Of a stretch of DNA of 64,000 nucleotides, positions 11,134 to 24,916 are shown in pieces. Every line of letters starts with the position of its first letter. The stretch's first letter is position 1. Source of the DNA: Trifolium pratense (Eukaryota > Streptophyta > Magnoliopsida > Fabales > Fabaceae); assembly GCF_020283565.1 (NCBI RefSeq), contig NC_060060.1:11160001-11224000 (forward strand), written 5' to 3'. Both the position numbers and the translations under genes were made by a program. Under the pieces are notes generated by a model, which was not told the origin of the DNA, did not search any database, and saw only the letters and a list, made by a program, of their open reading frames with translations.

Positions 11134-14100
11134 ATGGGTTGGTTTACCAAGTTTCTCAATGGCTCTAATCATAGAATTTCAAGAGGACAATACAATGGCA
11201 AACATGGTGATGATAGAGTCTGGGATAATCATCACAGTTCAGTGGTAATACAAGTTTTCCTTTATTTATAACAAATTGAAATCATTGTCTTAAGTTACAA
11301 TTTAACTCATGTCATTGAATGTCACATGGTACTAGTTCTTCTGAGACTTAAGGTGATAGTCTGAATATGTAATTGTGATAAAATGAGTGTAGGATGATTT
11401 GACTGATGTCGAGAAAGAAGACATCGACCGTGCAATTGCACTGTCTCTGTCAGAGGAGGATCTGAAAGGGAAAAAAGTAGTTGTTGGTAAGATTTATGAT
11501 TTTGCATACTTGTAGTCAAAATTTGTCTGCTGGTTAATTTTTCTTTTTAATTTAATGCCATTTGTGGTTCAGCATAATGTATATTCTAAATCTTACCACA
11601 TTGCTCACTGATTTATTACAAGCTTTTGCATACTTTCTGTCTTATTTTCTATTTTTTTATGCCGTGAGTTAAGTAGTTCTTTTGCATTCTAATTTTAGTG
11701 GTGCTAAGAAATGAAAGTTTAAGTTAATGTGTGTAAGAATTATGGAGATATTTTGATTCCGGTGTTTCATTTGATTTAAGTTCTAACTCATGTTTTTCAC
11801 TTCAAAATATACAGAGGACGACTCTCAGTCTGAAGAAGACGAACCACTTTGTAAAATTGACGAGGAAAATGACAATGTTGGTAAAATTCGACCAGATGAA
11901 GATGAACTGCTGCTAGCTAAAATTCAGCAGGATGAAAATCAACGACGTGCCAAAGATCAACTTGAGGAAGATGAGCAACTTGCAAAGGCAATTCAATTAA
12001 GTTTGGCCATTGATTCTCCTCATCGACATGGCAATGATTCTTTATCTCAACCCTCTCCCAACGTCTTTCCACCTGGATTCAGGTAATTGTTGGTATGATC
12101 GCGTCTTTATCTGAATAGTAAATCTAAATACTGTTTATGGAAATCGCGGAAGTTCACTAGTTGCACCAAATAAAGTGAACGATGATGCAATGGTTTTGCC
12201 AATAAATATTTCGAAACAGAATATGTTTTGAAACCTCAATTAGCCTCAGAGATGTACGGATGCGGACTAAAACTTGCTGATTTTCCCCTCTTTGTAAGTT
12301 AGGACTTAGGTTTGTATATCTCACCAAAACGAATAAAAAAACATGATGGATCCATATAGTAGACATCTTTGGAGTTCTACTTTCATTATTTTATGGATTT
12401 TTCTTTTCTTTATTAAAAATGAATGATGAATCTGGTTCTGGAAAATCTGTCTGCAGAATCTGTGCTGGATGCAATGCTGAGATTGGCCATGGTAGATTTT
12501 TAAGTTGCATGGGAGGCGTCTGGCATCCACAATGCTTTGTCTGTCATGCTTGCCATTTGCCAATCACTGATTATGAGGTTAGAATTTCTTTTACTATCTT
12601 GCTCAACAAAAACGAGTTTAATCAAAACAACAAGTTGAAATTTTATTAAGAAATTCACAAGTTAGGGTCTTGAAATTATTTATCTCTTTTCTTAGTCAAT
12701 CTCAATATGATTATGAATTGTAATTGGATATACATTTGTTCCTTTACAGTTTTCTATGTCTAGCAAACGTCCATACCATAAATCCTGCTACAAGGAGAAG
12801 CATCATCCAAGATGCGATGTTTGCAAGAATTTTGTAAGTATCTTGGCAGGAGTCTTTAATTTGCAGTTGTGTATTAGAATTAGTCAATTTATTTTCAAAT
12901 TTTTCACTTATCACAGACATGCTTTTGAAATTGTGATCGATGTACATATGCTTTGGATAGTAATGATACTGAGCTTTTCTCACTTCTCAGAAGAGTTAGA
13001 ATTCAGAACAACACTCGAATATATTATTTTATTTTATTTTTGGGCCAGGAAATAACAAGATAGTTTCTTCAAGTTTTATAATTGGCCTGGATCCCTTCAT
13101 GAGTCATATATAGTTATGTTTTGTTTCTTAAATTTCAATAACTGGCTTGGTACTGTGGTACAAATCATGGATCAGCTATTTGTAGTTCAAATCATCGTGT
13201 TTTTAATTGTTCAAACCTATTCAAGATCTAGAATATTCTAATTATACATGTTTTAAATTTTCACAAGTTTTCTTTTTCTGTAGAAAACACGGCATAATTT
13301 TTATTTATTAGCCTGATTAGCCTCAAATTTCAGTCATACTTGTTTGTATCATTCTTTAAATCTGAGGTCATTTTCAAGCATCCAATATTATTGGAGAGAT
13401 ACTTAAAAATGAAATCTTCAGATTTCTAGGAAATTGAAAGAACCGTGATTTTTCTAATCTAGGTCGAGCATTTATCCTTCCGAAAAGCTACAGTTGATAG
13501 GTAGGCATATAATTTATTATGTAAATACTTGAAATATTGATTGAATAGTTTTTTCTAGCAATGCTTTATTGATGTATGTAAATTCTTTCCAATGCCTTCA
13601 ACCACAAAGGAGTATGAATGCAACAAAATATCACAAGGGTATAAGTGAAAACATTAAATATCATAAGCTATTAGGGTGAAAATGTGATGCTCACTTGTCC
13701 TCCTTACCAACAAAAATCAAAAACTACGTCTATCTTTTTAATTTAATGAAATTGCAGGCAATAGTTCAACGTGTTGTATGATGTTGGTGAATGACTATTT
13801 TTATTCTTACATTACAGATCCCAGCTAATTCAGCTGGACTCATTGAGTATAGAGCTCATCCTTTCTGGATACAAAAATACTGCCCATCACATGAGCTCGA
13901 CCGCACTCCTCGTTGTTGTAGCTGTGAAAGAATGGAGGTTAGTTATCAGCTCCCAAAACATTTCATCCTGTTGTTACTAATTATGAGCTACCGATGATCC
14001 AATGTTACCCCTTTACATTTTGTTTGCTTGCCTGTTGCTGTTATCTATTCCAACATGAAACTTTCTAATGCGTACAGCCAAAGGATTCAAAATATCTTTT

Positions 14101-15263
14101 GCTTGATGATGGTCGAAAACTATGTCTCGAGTGTCTAGACTCAGCAATTATGGATAGTCATGAATGTCAACCTCTGTACCTTGAAATACTAGAATTTTAT
14201 GAAGGTTTAAATATGAAATTGGAGCAACAAGTTCCTATGCTTTTGGTTGAGAGACAAGCACTGAATGAGGCCATGGAGGGAGAAAAGAACGTATGTGTTG
14301 ACGTGTTACAACTTTTATCTGCAGAATATTGCTACTTCTGTTCCTTCTGTCTTTCTGTTATCTTAACTTAAAGTTGTTTTATTGTTTTTCACTATTGAAT
14401 GTAGGGTCATCACCATTTACCTGAAACTAGAGGACTGTGCTTGTCAGAAGAACAAACTGTCACCACCGTAGGGATTCCGCTACCAAATTTGCGTCTTTGC
14501 ACATTTAATTCTTATATAAAAGATTTGTGTATTTTATAACAGTTTTATATGTTTCATGTAATTCCAGATTTTGAGAAGACCAAGGATAGGGGCAGGACAC
14601 CGTGCCACTGACATGATAACCGAGCCTTATAAACTGACACGTCGATGTGAAGTGACAGCCATTCTTGTTTTGTATGGCCTTCCTAGGTAACCTTATATTG
14701 ATCCACATTCACAATCTAGTGCCTGCATATGGCATTCACTGTATATAATTCAAGGATTCTATGTTTATAGGTTGTTGACAGGATCAATCCTAGCTCATGA
14801 GATAATGCATGCATGGCTCAGACTTAAAGGTGTTTCAGCTGTTTTGTGATGAACATCATGCAGAAAGATTACATTTTTGTTTCATGGTGCTAAGTTGGAC
14901 AAAATTTATGATTTTTTGACAGGTTATCCCAACCTTAGTCCAGAAGTTGAAGAAGGAATTTGCCAAGTCTTGGCTCATATGTGGTTAGAATCAGAGCTCT
15001 ATTCTGGATCTGGGAATAGTAATGCACCGTCTTCGTCTTCATCTTCGTCATCGGCTATGCCTCCAACCGCTTCTGCATCATCGAAGAAGGGTAAACGGTC
15101 TGATTTTGAGAAGAAACTTGGCGGGTTTTTCATACACCAGATTGAGTCAGATACCTCGTCGGCCTATGGAGATGGGTTCAGATTTGGTAACCAGGCAGTA
15201 CTTAAGTATGGGCTCAAAAGTACCCTTGATCATATCCATTTGACAGGAACTTTTCCATGTTGA
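11134..15263 (+). CDS. DA1: DA1-like ubiquitin-dependent peptidase (LIM domain, UIMs), 11 coding exons
   Basis: Exons: 11134-11244, 11393-11486, 11815-12082, 12457-12577, 12750-12833, 13818-13937, 14078-14290, 14405-14467, 14568-14686, 14771-14829, 14923-15263. All junctions are GT-AG and phases agree, giving 530 aa, close to Arabidopsis DA1 (532 aa). The start MGWF matches the family N-terminus. Seen in order: UIM1 (about residues 45-58, [13 protein letters not shown]), UIM2 (121-135, [13 protein letters not shown]), a LIM zinc domain (about 160-220, CAGC...HPQC), a second Cys-rich part (CCSCERME), and a C-terminal metallopeptidase domain with HEIMH (407-411), followed by EEGICQV. DA1 family members bind ubiquitin through the UIMs, are activated by E3 ligases such as BB/DA2, and cleave growth regulators to limit organ and seed size. 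Key zinc motif and UIMs are intact. DA1 versus DAR1/DAR2 cannot be settled without a phylogeny. Confidence 0.93.
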
Positions 15264-16640
15264 AAATTTGAAATAACTATTTTCAACCCATATGAATCAT
15301 TCGAACAATGCCTTGTCTTGGTCCAAAATGTTTCCTCTCCAGCCCCTCCATCCCCTCAAATCAAATATCAGTTGGATTAATCTAACAATTGATAGTGTTG
15401 ATCTCTTGGTCAACGACTGAGTTTTCGTGGCAAAATGATTCTGGTTCATTCACACAAATTATTGAGGGTCTTGAAGCACTTTTTAAGGATTCCAAAATAG
15501 GAAGTATATTGAATTAAAATTAGTTACCATAAAACTTTATATTTTTTTTTTTTTGTCAAGAAAGTTTCTATTTTTTTGATTTCTTAACATGACGGATTTA
15601 CGGTACTTGTTAATAAAACCCAATGAAGTTTAACACTAGAGACAAGATAAATAAGGAATAAAAATGCCCATGTTGGCTTTTAGTCGCTACGATCTCTGAG
15701 ATGTTGGTATATGTTGTTGTATTTGTAGCACTATTACATGAATTATATATGAAAGCATAAAAAAATAAAAGAAAACTCAGCACTGCTGAAATAATAATGA
15801 AAATATTGAAGTATATTATATGGAGTAGCAACTTTGCATATCTTTTGCTTCATGGATGTTTGTGTACTCATTTTGAAATATTATTTCCTCCAATCTTTGT
15901 TTGCCTAATTCATTTATAATCATTTTGATTAGTTTATAAAATTGTTTAACCAAGAGTGTTTGACAAACAAGTTCATCTTACATTTTTATAGTGATCTATT
16001 TTTATGATAACAAATTTATATTTGTAAATTTACAGGAAAAAAAAGTTATACTTGTAAAATACTTATGAGTTAAAACATAGATTTTAGGGTTTCATTTAAT
16101 GAAGCATAATAACATATTTGAATCAATATGTTAAGACAAGCATTTTCTATTAGAATAGAGTCCTACACGTTTCTGTTTTGATATTGATAATTCCCATATT
16201 TTGGTGTATCCGACAACATTTGATTAGGCAATTAAGGATTTTAACCCCAGTTGGCCAGAAGCCCAGACCCTCAAATAAGGCATGTTGCTCTCTTCTCTTA
16301 TAATCCAAATTAGGTCTAACAATGATTGCCAATACATTTAAACTAACAAAGTCAAACGCCACACGACCCTATATTGCAAGTGAAAGCTGATGCCTCGAGC
16401 CTTTACACAAGAAAAGAAAAGCAACAAGGTATGGTTTCGCAGACAAGGGGCTAAAAGTTACCCCTTTATATTTTTTTCACAATAAAATAAAGAGGCATAT
16501 TCAGACAGAACAAGAATGATAAAGACATTTAAAACCAAAAGAGTCGAATAAAACTACAAGAGTCTTTAATTTAGAGAACAAAATCGATAAGAGACATTCA
16601 AAACCAAAAGAGTTGAATAAAACTACAAAACGGTGGAGTC
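15264..16640. other. 3' intergenic space between convergent genes
   Basis: This holds the 3' UTRs of the DA1-like gene (ending somewhere after 15,264) and of RPS4 (below 16,664). Nothing else coding is visible. The 16,500-16,640 part contains a diverged tandem repeat (GACATT(T/C)AAAACCAAAAGAGT twice), which would lie in the RPS4 3' UTR. Confidence 0.5.
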
Positions 16641-16663
16641 TTAAAAATTCATAGCATAGAAAT

Positions 16664-18747
<2,084 letters not shown>

Positions 18748-18831
18748 TTTGGATTTGAGAAAGTAAGCAAAAGCTCCAAAGGTAGAGAAACAGAGTGAAG
18801 AATGAAACTGCGGCTCAGTGTTAAGAATGAA

Positions 18832-18891
18832 AAACCCTAATTGTAGAAGAATGGATATGGGCTTTCTGGCCCAAATAAGCTCTAATGGGCC
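18832..18891 (-). promoter_or_regulatory. RPS4 promoter: telo-box and site II elements
   Basis: A telo-box (AAACCCTAA, 18,832-18,840) is followed upstream by TGGGCT (18,858-18,863), GGCCCA (18,868-18,873) and TGGGCC (18,886-18,891). Telo-box plus site II (TGGGCY) is the established combination in plant ribosomal-protein promoters, linked to TCP factors and growth-dependent expression. It lies 85-145 bp upstream of the ATG. Confidence 0.8.
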
Positions 18892-18960
18892 TTAACTTCA
18901 TTTATTTTCTTTTCCTTTTTTCTTTCTTTTTTACTAGATTCTTTTATTTCTTTTTATTTT

Positions 18961-19172
18961 TTACTCCTACTTTAATTTTTTTTTTAAAACGATCACATAA
19001 AATTCACACAGCGGCAATGTCTCAAGTGTGAACTCAAATTAAAATGTTTAGTCTAACATTTTTTACTCCTACTACAATTCTTTTTTTGTATGTACTATTG
19101 TACTGTCACATAAGATTCACACACAACGGAAATAGTTTAGGTTTGGACTCGAATTAAAGTGTTCAGTCTAAT
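18961..19172. repeat. diverged tandem duplication of about 105 bp
   Basis: Two adjacent units start TTTACTCCTACT and contain (A/G)TCACATAA(A/G)ATTCACACA, then (C/G)GAACTC(A/G)AATTAAA.TGTT(T/C)AGTCTAA. They differ at many positions, so the duplication is old. No coding potential. Confidence 0.65.
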
Positions 19173-19296
19173 AATATGTTCGCATAAGTTAATTTTTTTC
19201 TTCAAATGTATTTAGATTATCGTGTGGTAAGAAGAAAATAAGGATTTTTAGGTAAGAATATTAAAAAATCATGTAAAAAATATGTATATTTTAAAA

Positions 19297-19505
19297 AACT
19301 TTGTATCCGGTCTTAGGACTGATTAATCCAATGGGACCAATCACGCCGCCCACTTGCGGGGGCTCATTTAAAGCCAGAGTTTTTTTTTTTTTCTGTATGG
19401 ACTTAGCCCACCGAAATTGGCACCAGGGAAAATCAAACCTGAGAGACCTTGAGAGGAGCATACTCCAAGAATTCAAGCCAACACCACTAGACCAACCCCC
19501 AATAT
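19297..19505 (-). mobile_element. tRNA-derived SINE, second copy
   Basis: It is the reverse-complement relative of the SINE at 8,299-8,520. It shares the 3' end GGATAC(C/A)AAGTTTT, the CGCAAGTGGGCGG block, GGTGCCAATTTCGGTGGGC and the intact A-box TGGTCTAGTGG. The B-box is degenerate (GGTTTGATTTTCC), so pol III transcription is probably lost. No clear target duplication was found. Confidence 0.75.
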
Positions 19506-19935
19506 ATTGATTTATTTTTTAATTAGATTTAAAGGGGATCAGAGTTTGAACTGTGGATTTACCACTTCTTCATACTTATAGTGCGAGTCTAGCAACAAGA
19601 TAAAAAAAAATTAATATTTTACTAGTTTTTAGGGTTTAGTAAAATATTAGACTCAATATATTAAAATTTGCTACATAATGATAATAACATTATTTTTTTT
19701 ATCAATATGACAAATATATTATTTTACCACACAACTTATTCTTTAACCAATGCTCTCTATTACTGGAAATACTAGACTAAAAACAATTGTACCAAAAACT
19801 AAAACAAAGTTTCTAATTTTGATTTCAAATGATCGAGTTACATAACAAGCAATCCAATGCAAAATAACAAAACAATAAAAAAAAATAAAAAATTTCAAAT
19901 CAAGTTATACAATGTACAACTTGTATAATCATGAT

Positions 19936-20286
19936 TCACGAACACATGACAAATCTAATCCAAAGTTGATGATGAGCATTCTTGTTTGACCTCATAGCAT
20001 TCTCACTAGAATGGCTAAAAGAAAGTAATGAAGATTTATTCTTTGACTCTTTAAGCAAGTTTTTATCTTTGGTGTCCACTTTATTTTCTTTCTTTATCTT
20101 CAAGATAGTGTTGAACCACTCTTTCATCTTCTGAGTTGTACTCTTTTTCCCAAAGGGACAATACATATCCAAGTATCTTTGCCTAAATTTGGCAAATTCT
20201 TCATAGTTGATAGTTTCATTAGTTATACGATTCACCGTATTACCTTTCTCTTGTCTCATCATTCTTCTACTCACAATACCTTTCAC
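19936..20286 (-). CDS. unrecognised open frame of about 116 codons
   Basis: An open frame on - encodes a basic, Lys/Asn-rich peptide with NETINYEEFAKFRQRYLDMY and KMKEWFNTILKIKKENK. It lacks an upstream ATG: the frame opens at GTG directly after a stop, and the first ATG is nine codons in. I recognise no domain. The length in AT-rich DNA is a little more than expected by chance. It might be a piece of a decayed gene or transposon, or nothing. No splice partner is evident. Confidence 0.2.
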   Translation of the reverse strand: MKGIVSRRMMRQEKGNTVNRITNETINYEEFAKFRQRYLDMYCPFGKKSTTQKMKEWFNTILKIKKENKVDTKDKNLLKESKNKSSLLSFSHSSENAMRSNKNAHHQLWIRFVMCS

Positions 20287-20599
20287 TTAGTTAATTGCAC
20301 CACTATGATCTTGAACTACACTAGGGTTGATGTTTTGAACTCAAATATTATTTACATGTGTATTTATAGAGTCCAAGAGCTTATGTAGAGTTACTTGAGA
20401 TTTAAGATTGAATGGAGGCAGTTGTCATTATATTTTTTGAAGTATCTTTTATTTCTAGACGAGATCTTTTGTGGAAGTATATATATTTTTTATCTGATTG
20501 TTTTTGACAATTTTTTTTTCTTGAAGTATAAACTACTCCATCTTTTTTTTTTTTTTTGAAACAATATACTACTTCAACCTTTTTTTGAACCAAACAAAC

Positions 20600-21811
20600 T
20601 TACTGCATTTCATTAATTATCAAAAGTTCAATACATGAAGGAATAATCTCAAATCTATGGAAACTAGTCCAGGAATTGGCCGCCCTAGCTAAATTGTGAG
20701 CAACCGAATTCACTTGTCTCCTAATAAACTTAACTTCAAAGTTTACACATGATAACATAACAAGAATAATTTCATTAACGATTGAGAGAAACTCTGAATT
20801 GCCTCGCCGTTTGGTATGAATAGCATCAACCAACACTTGAGAGTCACTTTCAAACTGGACGCTTTCAAAACCTCTACTCTTAGCTTCATTCATAGCTTGC
20901 AATAGTGCCCATGCTTCACCCTCATCTGTTGATAAAGTCATTTGCTGCCACTGCGTAATTCCAGCCATAAATTCACCAGAATTATTACGAAAACAAGCAC
21001 CCATCGCGGTCCTACCTGCACTGACAAAAAATGCTGCATCTACATTGCACTTTAACCATCCTATACGAGGCTTTTCCCACCGAATGGTGCTGACAGGCGG
21101 ATCATCCTGATCATCGTTACTTCGCAGCTTATGGACGGCAATCCACTCGTTCCACTGATCAAACGCAGCCCGGCCAACTTGGATTGGGCTTCTAAGATTA
21201 TCGTTCCAAATTTTATCATTCCGGTTCTGCCATATACTCCATAACAGCATAGCCACTCTACCTATAGTAGCGTAATCCTCATTCCGACACACGGCAAACA
21301 CTCTATCTGCCGCACTACCTTGCTGACAAGCTGCGGAACCCAAGACAGATGACAGTCCAGCTGCTTGCCAACTGGATTGAGCAGAAGCGCAGGTGAAAAA
21401 AGCGTGTACATCATCTTCTACCTCATCTTCACATAATGGACAATGAACATCACAATCAACATGGCGTTCTAGTAACCGACGCCTCGTTGGAATACATCCC
21501 CTACATAATCGCCAAAGAAGATGACGCGCTTTTTGTGGAGCATGCACTTTCCATATTTCTTTCCAATTACCTTTCACATGGTATTTATCATTACGGAAAA
21601 TACACTTCATAGCAAGCTTGTACCCGGATTTGACAGAGTAACACCCATTTCGTTCCTCCTCCCAAACCATTTTATCCACATAAACTGACCCAATAAGAGG
21701 TGTCGCAATAATCCTCTCTGCCACCTGGACTGGGAATAACATGCGAATTTTAGACACGTTCCAGGCTTTATAATTATCTACCATCAGGTCCCTAACAAAT
21801 AAGTTATACAT
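20600..21811 (-). pseudogene. LINE ORF2, zinc-binding and RNase H part, cut off by an in-frame stop
   Basis: 403 codons in the same frame as the RT part, separated by a single stop codon and three codons. Residues about 75-145 form the zf-RVT segment (RHLLWRLCRGCIPTRRRL, CPLCEDEVEDDVHAFFTC). Residues about 250-385 form the plant LINE RNase H domain (KCNVDAAFF, STDEGEAWALLQAM, FESDSQVLVDAI, VNSVAHNLARAA). The downstream ATG used here is only the first Met after the stop, not a real start. One base change would explain the break, so the copy may have become inactive recently or may need stop readthrough. Confidence 0.85.
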
Positions 21812-21820
21812 TCCTTCAGG

Positions 21821-24631
21821 TTAAGGCGAAGGAATCCAGCGTTCTCCATTCCCACGTAACCAAGGATCCGACATGACGTGTATCTTGTCACCACCACCAA
21901 TCCTCCACCTACACCCAAGTAACAGAACCTGTCTAGCTTTCCAGATACTACGCCATGCAAAACTAGGATTATAGCCCAGGGACGCCTCCAACAAAGTAGA
22001 TTGTGGAAAATACCTTGCTTTAATAAGTCTAGCCACCAATGTATCTGGATTTTGTAAAATTTTCCATGCTTGTTTCGCTACCATAGCCATATTAAAGGCT
22101 TCAAAATTCCGAAAACCCAAACCCCCTTTATCTTTGGGGCAAGCAAGTCTCTCCCATGCTAGCCAATGAATACCTTTACTATTACCATTGCCACCTCCCC
22201 ACCAAAAGGCATTTATCATTTTTTCAATATCATCGATAAAAGAAGAAGGGAGGATAAACATACTCATAACATATGCTGGGATGGCTTGAAGCACTGACTT
22301 TATCATAATCTCTTTTCCAGCTTTCGATAAGGCTCGTCCTTTCCATGAATTTATCCTCTTCCAGATACGATCTTTAATATAGGAAAAAATTGCCTTCTTA
22401 CTTCTACCTACCATAGACGGTAGGCCGAGATAAATACCTGTGCCCAACACATGTCGCACACCAAGTATACCGGCTAAATCTGCTTGAGCCGCCTGTGACA
22501 TATTGCGACTAATGAACACTTCAGACTTAGACAGGTTAATCTCCTGACCCGAGGCTTGTTCATAAGTTTGTAGAATACTTAAAAGTTGGGTCACCTCAAC
22601 AACATTAGCTCTGCGGAATAAGAAACAATCATCTGCAAACAAGAGATGAGACACTTCAGGGGCGCCTCGACAGATTCGCACACCATGAATGTCTCCTCTA
22701 CTAACAGCTTGGTGTATTAGAGCGGTCAGTCCTTCCGCCACAAGAATAAATAAATAAGGGGACAATGGATCTCCCTGCCGTAAACCTCTTCCCGGAGTAA
22801 TAGGACCAACTTTGTCAAAATTCATAAGCACTGAATAGTTAACAGAACTCACACACATCATCATCCATTGTATCCATTTCTCTCCAAACCCCATTTTGAC
22901 TAACATACCACGAAGGAAACCCCAATCCACCTTGTCATAAGCCTTACTAATATCAATTTTTAATGCTAACTCGCCTCTATATCCTCTAGTCTTTCTCTTC
23001 ATAGCATGTATAACTTCAATAGCAATAAGGGCATTATCAAGGATCGACCTACCCTCGACAAAAGCTGACTGCTCCTGGGAAACACATTTATCCAGACAAA
23101 GCTTCAACCTATTAGCAAGCACTTTAGAGACTATCTTGTAGAGGACATTACAGAGAGAAATAGGTCTCAAGTCTTTCATCGAAGTAGGATTATCACATTT
23201 AGGGATGAGACAAATATTAGTTTCATTAATGCTAGAAGGGAAATACCCCCTATCTAACCAGGAAGATGCGGCTACAAAAATATCATCTCCGCAATGTTCC
23301 CAGAACCTTTGGTAGAAAGCTGGGTTGAAACCATCAGGACCTGGTGATTTATCCGGGTGCATCTGAAATAAAGCTTGTTGTAATTCAATTTTGGTCAGGG
23401 GTGCCATAAGTGAATGATTATCCTCCTCTGTCACCCTTTGCTGGATAAGATTAAGCACAGGTTCATGAATACCACTTATATTTCTGAAGAGAGCATTAAA
23501 ATAATTCTTAGCTACCCCGCACAAATCCTCTTGAGTATGAACTATATTACCTGCGTCATCCATAAGATTGGTAATCTTTTTTTTCTTACTACGAGCTGAA
23601 GCGGACATATGGAAAAATCGAGTATTCAAGTCACCCTCTTGAAGCCAATGCATCTTGGCTCGCTGCTTCCAGTACCCCTCCTCCTGAACCAGTAAAGTAG
23701 CATGCTTATTAGAGCATTCCTGAAACCTCCCACTCTCTACCTCCCGCTGATTATCCCTCAACGCCTCCATCTCACGGACACATTCTTCAATCTCCTGTTT
23801 AAACTTCACTCTTTTCCTTTTGCCCCACCTTTGTGACTTGTTAGCACACCGAGCAACACGATCAACTATCGCAACATTGTCATTCGCACCCCAACCATCA
23901 ATCACCGTCTCTTCCAAATCCGGTTCCTTCAGCCATTTATTCTCAAACCGAAAGGAGCCATTGAAGCGGACTGTTATAGTAGGAGAGCATTGAAGTAAAA
24001 TTGGACTGTGATCTGAATGTGAAGCCAAGAGGTTAGATAGTCTTACGTCAGGAAAGAGATGCAGCCAACTCGTACTAGCCATAGCTCTATCCAACCGCTC
24101 TTCAATAACATGAGGTGTACCTCGACTTTTGATCCAAGTAAATGGGTGTCCTGCAAGAGGAATATCGATTAAATTACAATCAGCGATGGCTTGTCTGAAT
24201 CCCATACACAACCAATTGGGATGTGGGTGAATGCCCTTTTTATCCTCCTGTGAAAGTAGATCATTAAAGTCACCAATTATACACCAGGGTACAGGGGACA
24301 CATTAACTAACTCTCGCAAAAGATTCCATGCATGTCTCCGTCTACTACGCTCCGGATATCCATAATAACATGTTAACCTCCACTCCCCCTTCTGCTCATC
24401 CTCCACTAGCATATTAATAAAATTTCTCGAATAGTTTAAGACGCTACATTTACTATTATCCTTCCAGAACACCGCCAGACCTCCACTCTGCCCCTCCACA
24501 TCAATAGCCAGACAAGAATCGTAACCTAACGTGACCCGAATAGGTTCAAGATGTCTAGCATGAGATAATGTTTCAGACAAGAATAAAATATCCGGCTTAA
24601 TTATAAGCAAAAGTTTGTTTTCTAGATTCAT
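21821..24631 (-). CDS. LINE ORF2, endonuclease and reverse transcriptase part
   Basis: 936 codons. The N-terminal third is an AP-type endonuclease (KPDILFLSET, IIGDFNDLL, SHSDHSPILL), missing roughly the first 20 residues of the family. A coiled-coil-like Arg/Lys/Glu-rich stretch follows (about 265-320). The reverse transcriptase starts with KSPGPDGFNPAFYQ and includes DISKAYDKVDW, GLRQGDPLSPYLF and the catalytic HLLFADDCFLF. A typical plant LINE tail (YLGLPSMVGRSKK, FWWGGG, WLAWERLACPKDKGG) continues after it. The frame ends at a TAA (21,821-21,823) inside the protein, and the same frame continues at 21,811. Two conserved Asp of FADD are present. Confidence 0.92.
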   Translation of the reverse strand: MNLENKLLLIIKPDILFLSETLSHARHLEPIRVTLGYDSCLAIDVEGQSGGLAVFWKDNSKCSVLNYSRNFINMLVEDEQKGEWRLTCYYGYPERSRRRHAWNLLRELVNVSPVPWCIIGDFNDLLSQEDKKGIHPHPNWLCMGFRQAIADCNLIDIPLAGHPFTWIKSRGTPHVIEERLDRAMASTSWLHLFPDVRLSNLLASHSDHSPILLQCSPTITVRFNGSFRFENKWLKEPDLEETVIDGWGANDNVAIVDRVARCANKSQRWGKRKRVKFKQEIEECVREMEALRDNQREVESGRFQECSNKHATLLVQEEGYWKQRAKMHWLQEGDLNTRFFHMSASARSKKKKITNLMDDAGNIVHTQEDLCGVAKNYFNALFRNISGIHEPVLNLIQQRVTEEDNHSLMAPLTKIELQQALFQMHPDKSPGPDGFNPAFYQRFWEHCGDDIFVAASSWLDRGYFPSSINETNICLIPKCDNPTSMKDLRPISLCNVLYKIVSKVLANRLKLCLDKCVSQEQSAFVEGRSILDNALIAIEVIHAMKRKTRGYRGELALKIDISKAYDKVDWGFLRGMLVKMGFGEKWIQWMMMCVSSVNYSVLMNFDKVGPITPGRGLRQGDPLSPYLFILVAEGLTALIHQAVSRGDIHGVRICRGAPEVSHLLFADDCFLFRRANVVEVTQLLSILQTYEQASGQEINLSKSEVFISRNMSQAAQADLAGILGVRHVLGTGIYLGLPSMVGRSKKAIFSYIKDRIWKRINSWKGRALSKAGKEIMIKSVLQAIPAYVMSMFILPSSFIDDIEKMINAFWWGGGNGNSKGIHWLAWERLACPKDKGGLGFRNFEAFNMAMVAKQAWKILQNPDTLVARLIKARYFPQSTLLEASLGYNPSFAWRSIWKARQVLLLGCRWRIGGGDKIHVMSDPWLRGNGERWIPSP

Positions 24632-24650
24632 TGAATAGTTAATGTATCTA

Positions 24651-24712
24651 GTCCATATTATAAACCAGTCTGAAAAATTGACTTTTGCTTATAATTAATG
24701 ATGGAGGGAGTA
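24651..24712. mobile_element. Stowaway-like MITE fragment
   Basis: Read on - it starts TACTCCCTCC and continues with ATAAGCAAAAGTCAATTTTTC, the usual TIR of a widespread plant Stowaway-type family. Only one end is present. It directly precedes the truncated 5' end of the LINE. Confidence 0.5.
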
Positions 24713-24916
24713 TTAATTAATATTTGACAGAGAGAAATACTAGTAAAATAAAAAATTAAAAGTGCAACTCTTTATTATGTGGCTTTATCGTTGTTTCTCA
24801 TAGACCCCAAATACCTTTCATTAGATATTTTCTCTCCCCACCCCCCATGAATCTTTTATCCCCCTGAATTTCCAATTTTGTCCTTAAAAAAACTTCGGTT
24901 CGTAGAAATTTCATGA

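Larger units (their letters stand above)
20575..24640 (-). mobile_element. 5'-truncated LINE retrotransposon
   Basis: This minus-strand element carries an ORF2-type protein (endonuclease, reverse transcriptase, zinc-binding segment, RNase H) and ends in a short A-run (GGTTCAAAAAAA, about 20,578-20,588). ORF1 (gag-like) is missing. The endonuclease lacks its usual N-terminal 'WNCRG' segment, so the copy is truncated on the 5' side, as is common for LINEs. At the 5' side it abuts a Stowaway-like fragment (24,651-24,712). I could not identify a target duplication. The encoded parts are listed separately. Confidence 0.9.

Noticed and set aside
15022..15243. Arg/His/Leu-rich frame overlapping the last DA1-like exon
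   Set aside because: It is the +1 frame of the Ser-rich stretch of the DA1-like protein; the real frame ends with the family C-terminus.
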